DNA from: Bathynomus jamesi
Lineage: Eukaryota; Arthropoda; Malacostraca; Isopoda; Cirolanidae
Reading direction: 5' to 3'
Length of the DNA: 64,000 nucleotides
NCBI GenBank assembly: GCA_023014485.1
Contig: JAJOZX010000925.1
Span: 125,001 to 189,000 of the forward strand
In this document: piece after piece, positions 11,384-22,785 of the stretch
Layout of the letters: every line of letters begins with the position of its first letter
Numbering within the stretch: the first letter of the stretch is position 1
The notes under the pieces: model-generated
The model's input: only the letters and a program-made list of their open reading frames with translations
What the model was told of the DNA's origin: nothing
The model's database searches: none
Program-made: the position numbers and the translations under genes

Positions 11384-11663
11384 TTTTTTTTTAAGTTCAG
11401 GAAGAACCGATTCGCCTCTATTTAAAAGGGCATATCTCAGCGGAAAAACAAAGAAAAAGGGAGAGGAAAGACAGAGGAAAAAGAAAGGGTGGAGGGGACA
11501 GTCGAAGTGGAAAAAGACCAAGGATGACAAGGACTGCAGGGTCGAGCCCCATCATCCTTGGGTGCTAGGGCCGGGAGGGCGCACGTGAAACCTCCAGGAA
11601 CAAGCACGTACAAACGAGCACAGAGAGCACTCAAGAGCACGAGCTTAGAACCCCCTTGCGGGG
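11384..11663 (-). mobile_element. Short poly(A) retroelement, copy 1
   Basis: Read on the minus strand, it starts CCCCGCAAGGGGGTTCTAAG and ends in CGGTTCTTCCTGAAC followed by an A-rich tail. TA tracts lie on both sides. Copies with the same start and end are at 26332-26610 (minus) and 59009-59298 (plus). The body is about 265 bp. It keeps an open frame in all copies (including [19 protein letters not shown]), but whether it is translated is unknown. Confidence 0.7.
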
Positions 11664-12005
11664 ATATATATATATATATATAATATATATATACACACAC
11701 CTGGGGGAAAGAGTACTCCTACCAGGCGCGTCCCTCGGGTGGCGGATGGGGGAACCCTAGAACTTTCGTTCTAGGGGGCTGGGCTGCTCCGAATATACAG
11801 AATAAGGAGCCGCGGACCAAACAAGCAGCAGAGGGATGGCAGACCAGCTGTTTTATTTGTCAAGAAACCCTATGATGATGGCACTTACCGCGTACGGGCG
11901 AACCGACGCACCTTCCCTTCCTGGCCCACAGGAGGAAGATGACAAACGAGAAGAACCTGGAGCGAAGACGTCATCTGGGGGACCCGACCCTGCTTTTAAG
12001 CCGGA
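11664..12005. other. Unidentified GC-richer block
   Basis: Less AT-rich than its surroundings, with a hairpin CCCTAGAACTTTCGTTCTAG. It lies directly beside the copy-1 retroelement and a TA run. I do not recognise it; it may belong to a longer retrotransposon. Confidence 0.4.
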
Positions 12006-13238
12006 TGGGACATAAGTCAATATATATATTATGATGCAACCACTTTTTTATTGCACTTATTGGGCGCGGGGTGTTCGTTTGTTCAAGGATGGAAGGACGG
12101 CTCTAATTCCACTCAGATGACCTTTCAATTTTCTAAGCACAATTTTCTCGGCCTACTTGAAGATCCTTTTTTATTATTTCAAACTTTCAATGTTAATTTA
12201 CCCTCAGCTTAAAAGAGACGTCTATTGCAAGGTAGCATAGAAAGAACACAATCCCTTATATAAATTGTATTTCACAAAGAATCAAAAGGTGTCATAAATT
12301 TTCAGGACTGATTTAAGAACACTCAATCTTTGGAGAGATACGACTACAGCTTTCAAAACCGATTTAACCACAATTCATCGTTGGAGGACTAAGGGCTACA
12401 ACTGACTATTATCTCTAAGTTACACATTAAAATTAAAGAAAATCCTTCCTTTCAATATCTGAATGATCTATGAACACATGTTCATTACATGACGTCATTC
12501 GTACATAAATTACTGAGCTCCTATTTGCTAATCTCGGGTTCGTTATTCCAAAGGTCCGCCTTTCGAGGAAAAAAAAAAAAAAATTTCTTCTGAGGAGGCT
12601 TCCTCGAGGTCTTCTTCACAAATCTCAAATGTTTATATTTGAACTTAATTAAACTTCAACTGAAAGTACAAACTTTTACAAGCTCCATAATGAAAAAAGC
12701 CTAAAGCTAAAGTTTCTTTCCCTTCGACAGATCAATTGTGCCTGACCTGATTTATGCCCTTTTTCTGATAACGCACTCAGCCCTTCGACCCGATGATCGG
12801 GTATCGGATTACTTCACTTTTCCACGTCTTCATTTCAAAGATTTAATTTTCAAGTGAAATTAAAATAATTTCAAAATCACTTCTTTATTTTAAGATTTTT
12901 ATTTATTTTTCGATACGGGATTGAAATATACAAATTTGCTGTTATAACAAAGAATCATTGCACAGAACATTTGAAAGGTTGAAAGGTATATGTTGCAGTC
13001 ACTATGTTGCAGTCAAACCCGAAATGACTGATTTCGACTTTTGTAACATATAACATATATACGTGTAACATAATGACCTAAACCTAACATAACTATAGGT
13101 TAGGTTTAGGTCATACTAGGTCTAGGTCATTGTTTTTACTAGTAAAAACTGGTTTCGACTCATTTCGGGTTTTGACTGCAACATATATATTTATAAAACC
13201 ATGAATTTCGCAGCAACTATATATATATATATATATAT
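12006..13238. other. AT-rich intergenic stretch with one inverted repeat
   Basis: No coding signal. At 13005-13060 and 13135-13190 there is an inverted repeat (GTTGCAGTCAAACCCGAAAT and its complement) around TTAGG-like sequence, probably a small MITE. The sequence just before it (ACATTTGAAAGGTTGAAAGG) recurs at about 49178. Confidence 0.5.
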
Positions 13239-13537
13239 GCGCCTCGGTGGTGTAGTGGTTTGCGCCGCTGACTACGAATCCATCGGTCCCGGGATCAAGA
13301 CCCGGTGATGGCAGGCAACGAACAGCAAAACCCAGCTGTTCATCCTTCCACACGATAAAAAAAAATTGGTTGGTAGATAAATGGGTACCCTGGGTAGCCT
13401 AGTGGTTAAGACGTTGGGTTGCTGGTGGGGCGTGGTTCGGATTCCACGTTAAACTGTAGGTCTAACGTGGACGTGATAAGCGTGACATTCGTCAGAATGA
13501 ACAATTCGGGCGGAAGCAAAACCAAAGTTAACCAAGG
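13239..13537 (+). repeat. Dimeric tRNA-derived SINE, copy B
   Basis: Starts GCGCCTCGGTGGTGTAGTGG directly after a TA tract, has box B-like GGATCAAGACCC, then the second module with GGCCTAGTGG-type box A (here AGCCTAGTGGTTAAG) and GGTTCGGATTCC. It ends with the GGGCGGAAGC..ACCAAAG tail. Confidence 0.8.
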
Positions 13538-14313
13538 TATCTGGCAACTTGGATAGTATTTTCATGTGATGAACCCTCATCGTGGCCATGAATCTAGAGT
13601 TGGCTTGGTGTAAGAGCGAGTTGTTTCTCGAATTCTTCCTCTCATTCATACACAGCTAGGCACACGACTCATTTGTGCTTGTTCTGAACCAAGACAAAAA
13701 AAACCTTCATTTTCCTGCTGACTTTCAAAGTTAATAATTATCAAAGATTAATAAACAAAATGCTTAAATTTTTGACGCTACTTTACATGTAAATAAGCCT
13801 CGAAAAAGTAAAATAAATTCCAAATGTTACTTGACCTTGAAAGACGTATCTCAAAACCTGTATGAAAGAACTTGATCATTTTATTTCCTTTGCTTCAATG
13901 TTGACACACGCAACCTGCGTGCATCTCTGTATAAACGAAATATCGCCCTTTTTTCTTTAAATCATATATCTGAGAACTAGTTAATCAAACCTAATTTAAC
14001 GTAACCTAACCTAACCTAACCTTAATGCCATCGAACCAAGAAGGGCGTCATAAACGTTACGGACGCAAATGAGGGTTCCAACGGGTTTTTCAGTTAAGTC
14101 AATAAATAGTTAAATATTCGCTAATCTAGTCTAATTTAACCTAACCTAACGTAAGCTAACCTAATTAGGATCAACATATCTTTTTCCGACAATAAAAATG
14201 TTTCGAGGTACCAAAAGTGTTACTTCACAAAAAATTACCCTACTGTGTCCGTGAATTATCACACACACACACACACACTCGACCTCACCTATGCCCAGTT
14301 GCCTACGCGCGGG

Positions 14314-14346
<33 letters not shown>

Positions 14347-15240
14347 TGCCGTTAACTATGCATGAAAGCGTACTTCTGAATACGAAGGAGAGTCATTTGT
14401 ACATTCACATCATACGTATGTAGGAATGCTGTATTTCCAAGTTGTATGCAATTTTACATCTATTCGTCCGTAAGTGAAGCTGCTTTCTGTCGCTCACAAA
14501 TGTTTAAGGTTTCCTATCCAAGCGTGAAAAACAATTTTTTTTTATCCTCTTCTTTCTCTCTATCTCTCTTGGGCTAACATCTAATTCACTTGACATAAAA
14601 TCAACGAGTTATTGTGGGTAGATGAGGTTAGGTTAGGTTAGCATAGGTTAGGTTAGGTTAAGATAATTTGTTACTTTTTAGTGTCAAACCAAATTGGTAT
14701 TGGTCTCTCTCTCTCTCTCATTTATAAAACTTATCATTGGCGTGTGCCCCTTTTAGTTAAGAATAGGATAAAATATGAAAAGAAAATGGTAAACCTCAAA
14801 GTCCATGTATAGATAGTGTGCCTAAGAGTATATTTACCCTTCGGTTAATGTCAAAGTTAACTAAATCAAAGCTTATTTAAGATAAGACCTGACCCCGCCC
14901 ACTTTTGCGTTAGCTCTTTTCTCTACTACCATCTATTGTTTGGTTGGAAAACTAAATTACCAGCGAAGAAACATTATCAACTTAAGTTAAATTCTTTTTG
15001 AATATTTATTACTTATATAATTGAATACTTATTGAATAGAGTCAGCACTTAATAAATTAGCCAAACAGATCTGCCTTTTTTAAAAATGAATGATAATTTA
15101 AAAAAAAAATTTCAGTGAACTTTCAAATCATGTGAGTATACCCTAGGTGGCGAGTACCCCATAGGCATTTGGTGGGATAAAATACTAAATAATGTAAAAT
15201 ACCGTCAGTTTCGTATCTTGTTTTATATAGGCTCTGGTTA
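13538..15240. other. Intergenic stretch, simple repeats only
   Basis: Holds (CA)n runs at 14262-14279 and 14321-14346, interstitial CCTAA/TTAGG arrays at about 13990-14020, 14135-14165 and 14625-14660, and short (CT)n runs. No gene seen. Confidence 0.7.
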
Positions 15241-15246
15241 AATTCA

Positions 15247-15735
15247 ATGTACGATTTTAGACTAATCCCACTTATAGAAGATTGTTTTTATTTGTATTAT
15301 GTAAAAGGTATGTGGTGGAACTACAGGATGTATAATTTGAGGAAATTATATGTTGCATATAATAATATTTTTAGGAATTTATTAAGGACTCCAAGATTTA
15401 TAAATGGTGCTCCTTCTAGTGTCAGTATGCTGTTTGTAGTCAATAAGGTGCCTAACTGTGCCAGTGTCATTCGCAATTTTGTATTTAGATTTATCACTAG
15501 GCTTGGTGAGTCAGTCAATAAGATAATAGAAGCCGTGGTTAGTGGACTCGTCTCCGATATATTTTATAAATCTCAAATCTGGAAGCAGTGGCGTAGGCAA
15601 TTGTATGTTCATTATGGACAGTGATTTACTGGCCTACTTAGTCAGTGTTCCAGACAACTATTTCTTAATCTTCTATGGACCTCTCGTATAATGTTTGTAC
15701 CTGTTGAGTCTGAAATAAAGTGTTTGTTTGTTTTT
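15247..15735 (+). pseudogene. LINE reverse transcriptase C-terminal fragment
   Basis: A 125-codon frame (15247-15624) has LRKLYVAYNNIFRNLLRTPR and VSGLVSDIFYKSQIWKQW. The first part resembles the K..VAYNNA.R..L..PR block found after the RT domain of non-LTR elements, here with ORF end at 15624. A plausible AATAAA follows at about 15713. I see no upstream RT core, so this is a 5'-truncated copy. Confidence 0.55.
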
Positions 15736-16397
15736 ACCAAATTCCGCTTAACCATAAATATTTCCAATAAATTTATTTTCCCAGGCCAATGAAAAGGACT
15801 GCAGTCGGGTGTTGATGTGGTTTGCCGATATCTAAATTTATATTATTAGTGTTTTACCTTTGTATACATTTTGGCATTAAATCGGTTTCTTTATCATTAC
15901 AGTATTTTTATTTCTCTTAACTAGATGACTAATAAGAGTAGGAAATACGCCATGTATGCAAAAAATACCTTATACGATGCATTGATGTAAAACTAATTTT
16001 CGAAAGAAATGAACCTCGCTCTCCACTTGAAGAAATCATGGTGAGTTGATTATTATTCGACTTCTTGAGAACAAAACAAACAAAACATCTTTATTGCGGA
16101 TAATTCACAATCCATAATTTCATAAAAAATCGTTGGGTTAGTTTAGGCCCAGTTACAGTTAGGTTTAAACCCTACGGTTGGGTTTATGTGTGGACAGTGT
16201 GTCTCATTAACAAAATTGGTATGTTAAAAATAGGAGGAACTAACAAGCAATCAATGAATACGAATATTAATTTTCTAGAGTGCAAAAACTGAAACTAAAC
16301 ATTTCATGAGACGCATACAAATAGCTAAATTAACTTCAGGAATACTGGCTAGGGTACAAAAAAGCTGAAAAATTTTCACTGCATTTTTTTTTAGCAT

Positions 16398-16651
16398 GCG
16401 CCTCGGTGGTGTAGTTGTTAGCGTCGCTGACTACGAATCCATCGGCCCCGGGTTCGAGACCCGACGGCAGCCGGCGCGCAGCAAAACCCAGCTGTTCTTC
16501 CACACAATAAAGGTGGTGGTTGGTAGATAAATAGGTGGCCTAGTGGTTAAGACGCTGGGCTGCTGATGGGGCGTGGTTCGGATTCCACGTTAAACTGTAG
16601 GTCTAAGGTGGAGTGAAAAGCTTGACCTTCGTCAGAATGAACAATTCGGGC
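16398..16651 (+). repeat. Dimeric tRNA-derived SINE, copy C
   Basis: Starts GCGCCTCGGTGGTGTAGTTG, has box B GGTTCGAGACCC, a shortened linker, then GGCCTAGTGGTTAAGACG and GGTTCGGATTCC. It stops at AACAATTCGGGCG, losing the last bases of the tail. Confidence 0.8.
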
Positions 16652-17023
16652 GTTTAAATAATTTACGATACTAAATTTTGTCTGGCAACATAGGGCAACT
16701 TTTACGTTGGAATGCCATTTGGGCAATTTATCTGAACTGCAGTTTTCAGTTATTCTTACATAAGAGTATATAAAAACGAAGATCATTATCATTTGTTCTG
16801 GCAGATTAGAAGATTAGAATCGTAACTTTAGCTTTATTACTTTTTAAAATAAATGGTTCTTCTCTAGACTCTAGAGGCTGCAAATGGATGGAGCATATTT
16901 TCAAGCTATCTAAAAGTGCTTTGATTCCTCCCACCAATTGAAGTAACTGGAATTATTATTATTATTATTATTTTTACTGTCAAAGTATTCATTCATCTTA
17001 ATAGCAATACTCTTACCTACCAG

Positions 17024-17113
17024 AGCTACGCCGTACACATACCAAACTATCACTTCCCGCTAGATCAGCAAAGTTAAGCGACGTTGGGTCTGTTCATAGT
17101 TGGATGGGCAACC
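17024..17113 (+). repeat. 5S rRNA-derived SINE, second copy
   Basis: GCTACGCCGTACACATACC, then GATCAGCAAAGTTAAGCGAC and AGTTGGATGGGCAACCC match the order of 5S rRNA landmarks. This copy keeps more of the middle than the one at 7341. It continues into CCGTGGCTCCGATTCTAC, the same tail type. A functional 5S gene is unlikely given the mismatches. Confidence 0.65.
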
Positions 17114-17432
17114 CGTGGCTCCGATTCTACATTAAGCCGTAGGTCCCAGATTCCTCTGCCATTACTTTGTACGGAAGGTAAATATTATTATTAATAAGTA
17201 TCGTTACCATTTGGTTAGTTTATCTCCTCTATCAACATCGATGCTACATTACAGTTAACTTAAAGGGTGCAAGCGTAGTTATCCAGGAAGGAACAAAGAA
17301 GTCAAAGAAAAATTGGTAGGAAAAAAAAAAAATTCAGAAAACATATTTAAGGAAATAAGCATTCATCTAACTCAGATGAATCCCTTATTTGGTGGTATCA
17401 TTTTGGGTTATTTTAACTGAAGAAAATACCAT

Positions 17433-17690
17433 AATACCATAATGAAACTGGTTTAACTTCTGTTTAAAACCAATTTTCTCATTTTAAATCTATGATTATG
17501 AGCTCACATAAGAGAAATCCGATTTTAAAATCGTAATAAAGCTGATTTTGATTCCCAATGAAGTGTTTAGAAAAAAAAATATATATATATATAATTTAAC
17601 TTTAATGCATGGAACACTTCTGAATAATGGTCAAACCTTACACAATTAAATTTTATGAAATATGAGCAATTCTTTAATTAAAGTCATGAT
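17433..17690 (+). repeat. Local duplication, copy 1
   Basis: This AT-rich segment reappears almost unchanged at 18946-19745 in the same orientation. Shared blocks include AAATCTATGATTATGAGCTC before a TA run and ATGCATGGAACACTTCTGAA after it. Copy 1 has only a short TA run between the blocks. Confidence 0.85.
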
Positions 17691-18851
17691 TTGCAGTACT
17701 TAGCGTCAATAATTTTAAACCATTTCCAAATTTGTTAGTGTAATAATTTTTTTAAAACTAAATTTAACGTGCTTGTACATTAGAAAAACAGCAGTTATAT
17801 AAATGCTTGTTTTTATTGTAGTTTACATTTATTCAAAGAAACTTCCTTTAAATTGTACGAATGTCGCCCAGCGATACTTGCAGGCAGCACGTACGAGCTA
17901 TCTATTGATGCGTCAGTCGCAATAAGGATCGTTCACAGCTACACGAAAAATTTCGACAAAACAGCCAAACCAAAATACCCTGCAGACAGCAAGAAAAGAA
18001 TCCTCTATGTTTCTCTCTCTCTCTCTCTACTTTTGGTACCCGTCTTCGAAGAATGTATATTTTCTTTGCTTTACTTATTCAAATCACTCTTCATTTGAAT
18101 TGGCACCATTTTGCGATGTGGTCACAAATATTTGGGAATGATTTCAGAAACTCATTTTGAGTCACTGATACATTGGAAAGTAAAAAACGAAAGTCTTAAA
18201 TTATTTTATTTTTCTATGCAACGCTTTTTCAAATATCCAGGTACAAAGTATGACAGGTTCCAATAAAATACTTTAAATACATAAAACTTTAAACGTTAGA
18301 AGTGATGTATATTGAATTTTTTAAAGAATCGTATTCCAGTTCTTGTTTCAATTCAATATGAACATTTCAAACAGTCTTGTAAGTTCATGAAAGTAATTAT
18401 TATTTTTTTTTTTTACCGAAATTAATACTCAGTGGCACTGTATACACATACCTCCAATTGCGGAAGTTTGTCCCTCATAAGCGCATAAAACACGATGGAA
18501 AATAAACAGACACGGCAATTTCATAGCCTTAAGTTCTACAACGCAGCCCAGTTACCATGAAAACCAATATATGAACTTTGAAGAAAAACATTTATTTGGA
18601 AAGGAATTTTAACAAACAACGCCTATTATAATACTAACCAGACAATGCCTTTTAATCTAAAACCAATAACTGTCACGATGAATACATTGTTTCTTAAATA
18701 CACTTTCAAATAAATGGCTTCCTTCTAAACATACACTGGTTTCCAAGGTAACTGCATGGGTAGGTTAGTGAACTTAAATCTATGGAATTACTGTCTATCT
18801 TTCATGCGCGTACTGAGGACAAGACTGATGCAACTAATATATATATATACA

Positions 18852-18922
<71 letters not shown>

Positions 18923-19203
18923 GGTAGAATAGGAACTGACGTTAAAATATCATAATGAACTGGTTTAACTTCTGTTTAAAAACCAATTTTCTCATTTTAA
19001 ATCTATGATTATGAGCTCACATAAGAGAAATCCGATTTTAAAATCGTAATAAAGCTGATTTTGATTCCCAATGAAGTGTTTAGAAAAAAAAAATATATAT
19101 TATATATATATATTATATTATACCTTCAACTGCAAAGAACACGCAGTATAAATAACGTATAAATAGCGAGTATGTAGAAGAATTACGGCATTTGGAAGAG
19201 TGA

Positions 19204-19273
19204 GGGCCATGGTGTAATGGTATCGCGTCTGACCGGCAATCGGAAGATCCCGGGTTCGATTCCCAGGTGGTTA
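19204..19273 (+). tRNA. tRNA-like sequence (Arg-type SINE head or pseudogene)
   Basis: GGGCCATGGTGTAATGGTAT supplies a D-arm and box A, and CCCGGGTTCGATTCCCAGG a T-arm and box B. An anticodon stem TCTGA/TCGGA closes a 7-base loop CCGGCAA that lacks the usual T33. Acceptor pairing GGCCA/TGGTT uses wobble. A T-run (TTTTT) follows within about 10 bases. The missing T33 argues for a pseudogene or SINE head rather than a working tRNA. Confidence 0.4.
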
Positions 19274-19340
19274 CCTCATTTTTCATTTGTTCCGTTCTCT
19301 CTCTCTCGTCTTGCGCGGAATATCTCCTATACAAGCGTCG

Positions 19341-19348
19341 TTTCTTTA

Positions 19349-19386
<38 letters not shown>

Positions 19387-19574
19387 ATAATATAATATAT
19401 ATATTATAATATATATATTATAATATATATATTATAATATATATATATATATTATAATATATATATATATATTATAATATATATATATATATATTATAAT
19501 ATTATATATATATTAATATATATTATATATATATTATTATAATATATATATATATATTATAATAATATATATAT

Positions 19575-19643
<69 letters not shown>

Positions 19644-19652
19644 ATATATACA
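19341..19652. repeat. Expanded (TA)n / TATAATATA array
   Basis: Long TA runs are mixed with repeated TATTATAATATA units, ending in a short CACACACA run. Confidence 0.95.
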
Positions 19653-19745
19653 CACACAGTATATTTAACTTTAATGCATGGAACACTTCTGAATGATGGT
19701 CAAACCTTACACAATTAAATTTTATGAAATATGAGCAATTCTTTT

Positions 19746-22190
19746 AATAACTATGACTAGATATTCATTCGTCTTTATACAAATTCCTAATACAACAAAT
19801 TATGTCCTATATTTAGAAGATAACATAAAACCGACAATAAATAAGATAAATAATACTTTAATTATTTTTATTGAAGATATGTTTTCATTGCATCAACGCG
19901 AATGCGGATAAATAAATAAGGGAAATCTTCCCAATGTTGGCCATTCCTATTTTATTCTTGGTTCAAGAAAGAAAAACCACACGGTGAGAATTTTGAGAGA
20001 TTTTACCCCAATCACTCTCTTCTTCCCACTTCAGGCCTCTTTGGGCATGGGTTAGACTTAGTTAGGAATAGGTTAGGTTAGGGTTGGGGTTGGTAGGTTC
20101 ACTTTCCTTCCATTTAAGCCCTTCCCAAACTTTTGGACGGCCAGTGCCAATGGAAATAATGCCAAGTGGAAAGGAATCAACATTAACAGACGCAGTATTA
20201 GAAATATAACATTAAATGTTGTTACTGCACAATTTAAAATCATGTATAAATGTTAAAATTTGCTTAAAAGCGTTTAAATTAATCCTATCGAGCAATGATT
20301 TGAACCCGTAATACCAAAGAATGTTCAGCACATACTCTTTACCAATAATCTCTATTACTATCCATTTAAAGTTTGGCGACTGCAAATTTTCAACAAATAT
20401 TTGCTTTGAATAAATATATTAATTATCTTTTAGATATTTCTTACTTATACTGACCATATAAAACAAATCAATTCCGTATAATATTATCGATAACACTGGA
20501 CTGTGGAATAAATGAACATGCACACACCTTTCATAAAGACACAATGTACTGAACGAACGGTAAAACTAATTCTTTCCACGCAAACTGAGGAGAAGCTCTT
20601 CGTTCGTATGGTTAAAACCGAGAGGTGCTGCTTTAACGTTCGTAAACATTAGATAGGTCTATCGCTGAACTTGAACAGTGATCAATATGAAAGCCTCAGC
20701 TCACTCGCAACAAGTCCAAAGTCCCGTACGCTTGAATCGACTTTCTCAGAACTTTTCATATCCACTTTCCTTTTTCGAACTCTGTCCTCGAAACAACCCA
20801 TCGTCTAGAACTACTTTTTCCCTGTACTAGGAGGTAACTCAACATTTTGGGTCAGTTTATTGCGTAACCCACTTCTAATAATTTCTCACACAACACACAC
20901 ATTGGTAGGTTGTATTTTCTTCATTCTTACGGAGTCGTTTTCACAAAGATTTCACACCCACTTTACTTCGCTCCCCCCACCCCACCACCACACACTAGCA
21001 CTGACCACCTTTCTATGTATACTTCCGTTCCTTCTTTTAAAATGAGTTTTCTTTTCCACTACGAATTAACCACATAATTCGCACACATCTTTAATCCATA
21101 TTATTTTATGGCAAAAATTTCTCCTCCTCATGGCTTGAGCCTTTGAAGGATTCGGGCTCGACTCCCACACTCCCACAGCCTCCGCTGCTAGCGTAATTGG
21201 CCATTGCATGATTGTTCGGTGCTACGGTGACTCCCTCAGAAGTTCACGACCATGGGTTCCGGATGTTACCTGGTGCGTAATTTTTCCATTTTTCTCCCCT
21301 AATACCGCATCTTATCAAAGGCAAAATGAATTATAACTCAGTCGCTCGTTTCTCGATTAAAAATAATGAGGTCCGGCTACACGACCTTCTTAATCTAAGC
21401 TTCTAAAATAAAATACACTAAGCGTAAAACAATTTTTTACAATATTCACATTAAATTATAATGACTACAGTATATTGATCAGCAACTAAAATTACATAAT
21501 TTTTATGAATGGCTTGGTTTATGACAGATTTGAGCATTAGGAAAATGTTTGGATTTTTAAATATATGCAAGATAATAAATTACATTTTAAACTTCAGCAT
21601 AAATAGCTATGGTTTTATCTTACGTTTTACGTATGCACTTTACGACAATATGAAAATATATTAATCTATGGTTAACAATTTTAATTCTACTTATAAACTC
21701 TATAAATTTTAACAATAAGGACAAGAGGAAACCTCAAAGACCTTTCGGTCCACTCGGGGAGTTTCCTGCTATTAAATTACAGTAGTTACTTTTTTAAACT
21801 ATTCTAGCAGTAGTAGAAAAATGGATAGAAAAGCATAAGAGAGTTACGGATAAAGATAAAATATCAACAAATAAACATAACAAACATTTTTGTAATAGTG
21901 TAAAAACTTAAAAAATAAATACAAAAAATAATTATGATAATTAGAAAACCAAAAATCTGGCTGTAAAATCAAATAATTTAGTATTTTGAATAAAATAAGA
22001 AACAAATTCTTATTTAAATGTGTTTGGAATTGATTTCCTGAAATGTTTACAATAAAATAATTCTTACTTTCTCTTCTTACTCCAGTTTCTCCGTTTCTTT
22101 CGTATAAAGAGAGTTACTTAATGCTTAATTGAATGAAGACTTAGGAAGAAATATAGTACATTAATTTTAATGGCACACAGTTATCTAATA
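19746..22190. other. Intergenic stretch downstream of Clock
   Basis: No coding signal. A TTAGG-like array occurs at about 20040-20075. A possible tRNA-SINE-like fragment with GGGCTCGACTCCC and GGTTCCGGATGTTACC lies at 21125-21290. A short hairpin repeat related to that at 2150 lies at 21730-21775. Confidence 0.6.
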
Positions 22191-22260
22191 AAAAATTTAT
22201 GGCAATGTAGGCGTACGAGATCCATCTCTAATTGTATTCAAGTTTTCCCACTCTTTTGGC

Positions 22261-22266
22261 TTTATT
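22261..22266 (-). promoter_or_regulatory. Clock: Candidate poly(A) signal of Clock
   Basis: AATAAA on the minus strand lies about 70 nt after the Clock stop codon at 22336-22338. Confidence 0.55.
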
Positions 22267-22335
22267 TTTACACATTTTAATGAAACGAAGATGGCAGAAT
22301 ATCCGCTCAACTCGTTTTTCACAAAGTATTCTAAT

Positions 22336-22503
22336 TCACTGTTGTGGTTGCTGATGCTGCTGAGGTGGTGGTAGTTGCTGTTGCTGTTGTTGCTCTTGTT
22401 GTTGGAAGCTGTTCCTCGACTGTTGCCTTTGATTAGAGAACAGCATTTGTGCCTGATGTTGTGGTAATTCGTAAGGAACGGCCACACCCTGAACACCAAT
22501 CGC
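22336..22503 (-). CDS. Clock: Clock exon W13: Gln-rich C-terminus and stop
   Basis: Encodes [17 protein letters not shown], then [14 protein letters not shown] and a Gln/Pro-rich end finishing QQPQQ-stop. Gln-rich C-termini act in transactivation in insect CLK. The acceptor used (GACCAG/GCG) has a weak pyrimidine tract. An acceptor 15 bp further in (GTTCAG/GGT) keeps the same phase, so the first five residues are uncertain. Confidence 0.8.
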   Translation of the reverse strand, partial: AIGVQGVAVPYELPQHQAQMLFSNQRQQSRNSFQQQEQQQQQQLPPPQQHQQPQQ

Positions 22504-22745
22504 CTGGTCAAATAGTTTTTCTTCAATTTAATTGTACAATTTAAATTTATATATATATATATATATATATATGATGAAAAAAAAACACGAAGGAAAGGAA
22601 ACACAGAATGGTGCTCAAGTGCTTTTGTCTAATGACATCCTCAGGATGTCATTAGACGAAAGCGCTTGAGCACCAATTCTGTGTTTCCTTTTCTTCGTGG
22701 TTTCTTTCATCATAAATATTTTTCACGTGTTACTTTCGTGAAATA

Positions 22746-22785
<40 letters not shown>

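Larger units (their letters stand above)
18946..19745 (+). repeat. Local duplication, copy 2, interrupted
   Basis: The left part (18946-19100) and right part (19660-19745) match copy 1. Between them lie about 560 bp of expanded TA/TATAATATA sequence that carries a tRNA-like block at 19204-19273. The interruption sits exactly where copy 1 has its short TA run. Confidence 0.85.

Noticed and set aside
19204..19273. Functional tRNA gene
   Set aside because: The anticodon loop lacks T33 and acceptor pairing is weak; better read as a SINE head or pseudogene.
22197..22604. 135-codon minus-strand ORF over the last Clock exon
   Set aside because: Its frame is wrong for the Clock exon; the Gln-rich frame with consistent phase and stop at 22336 is the real one.
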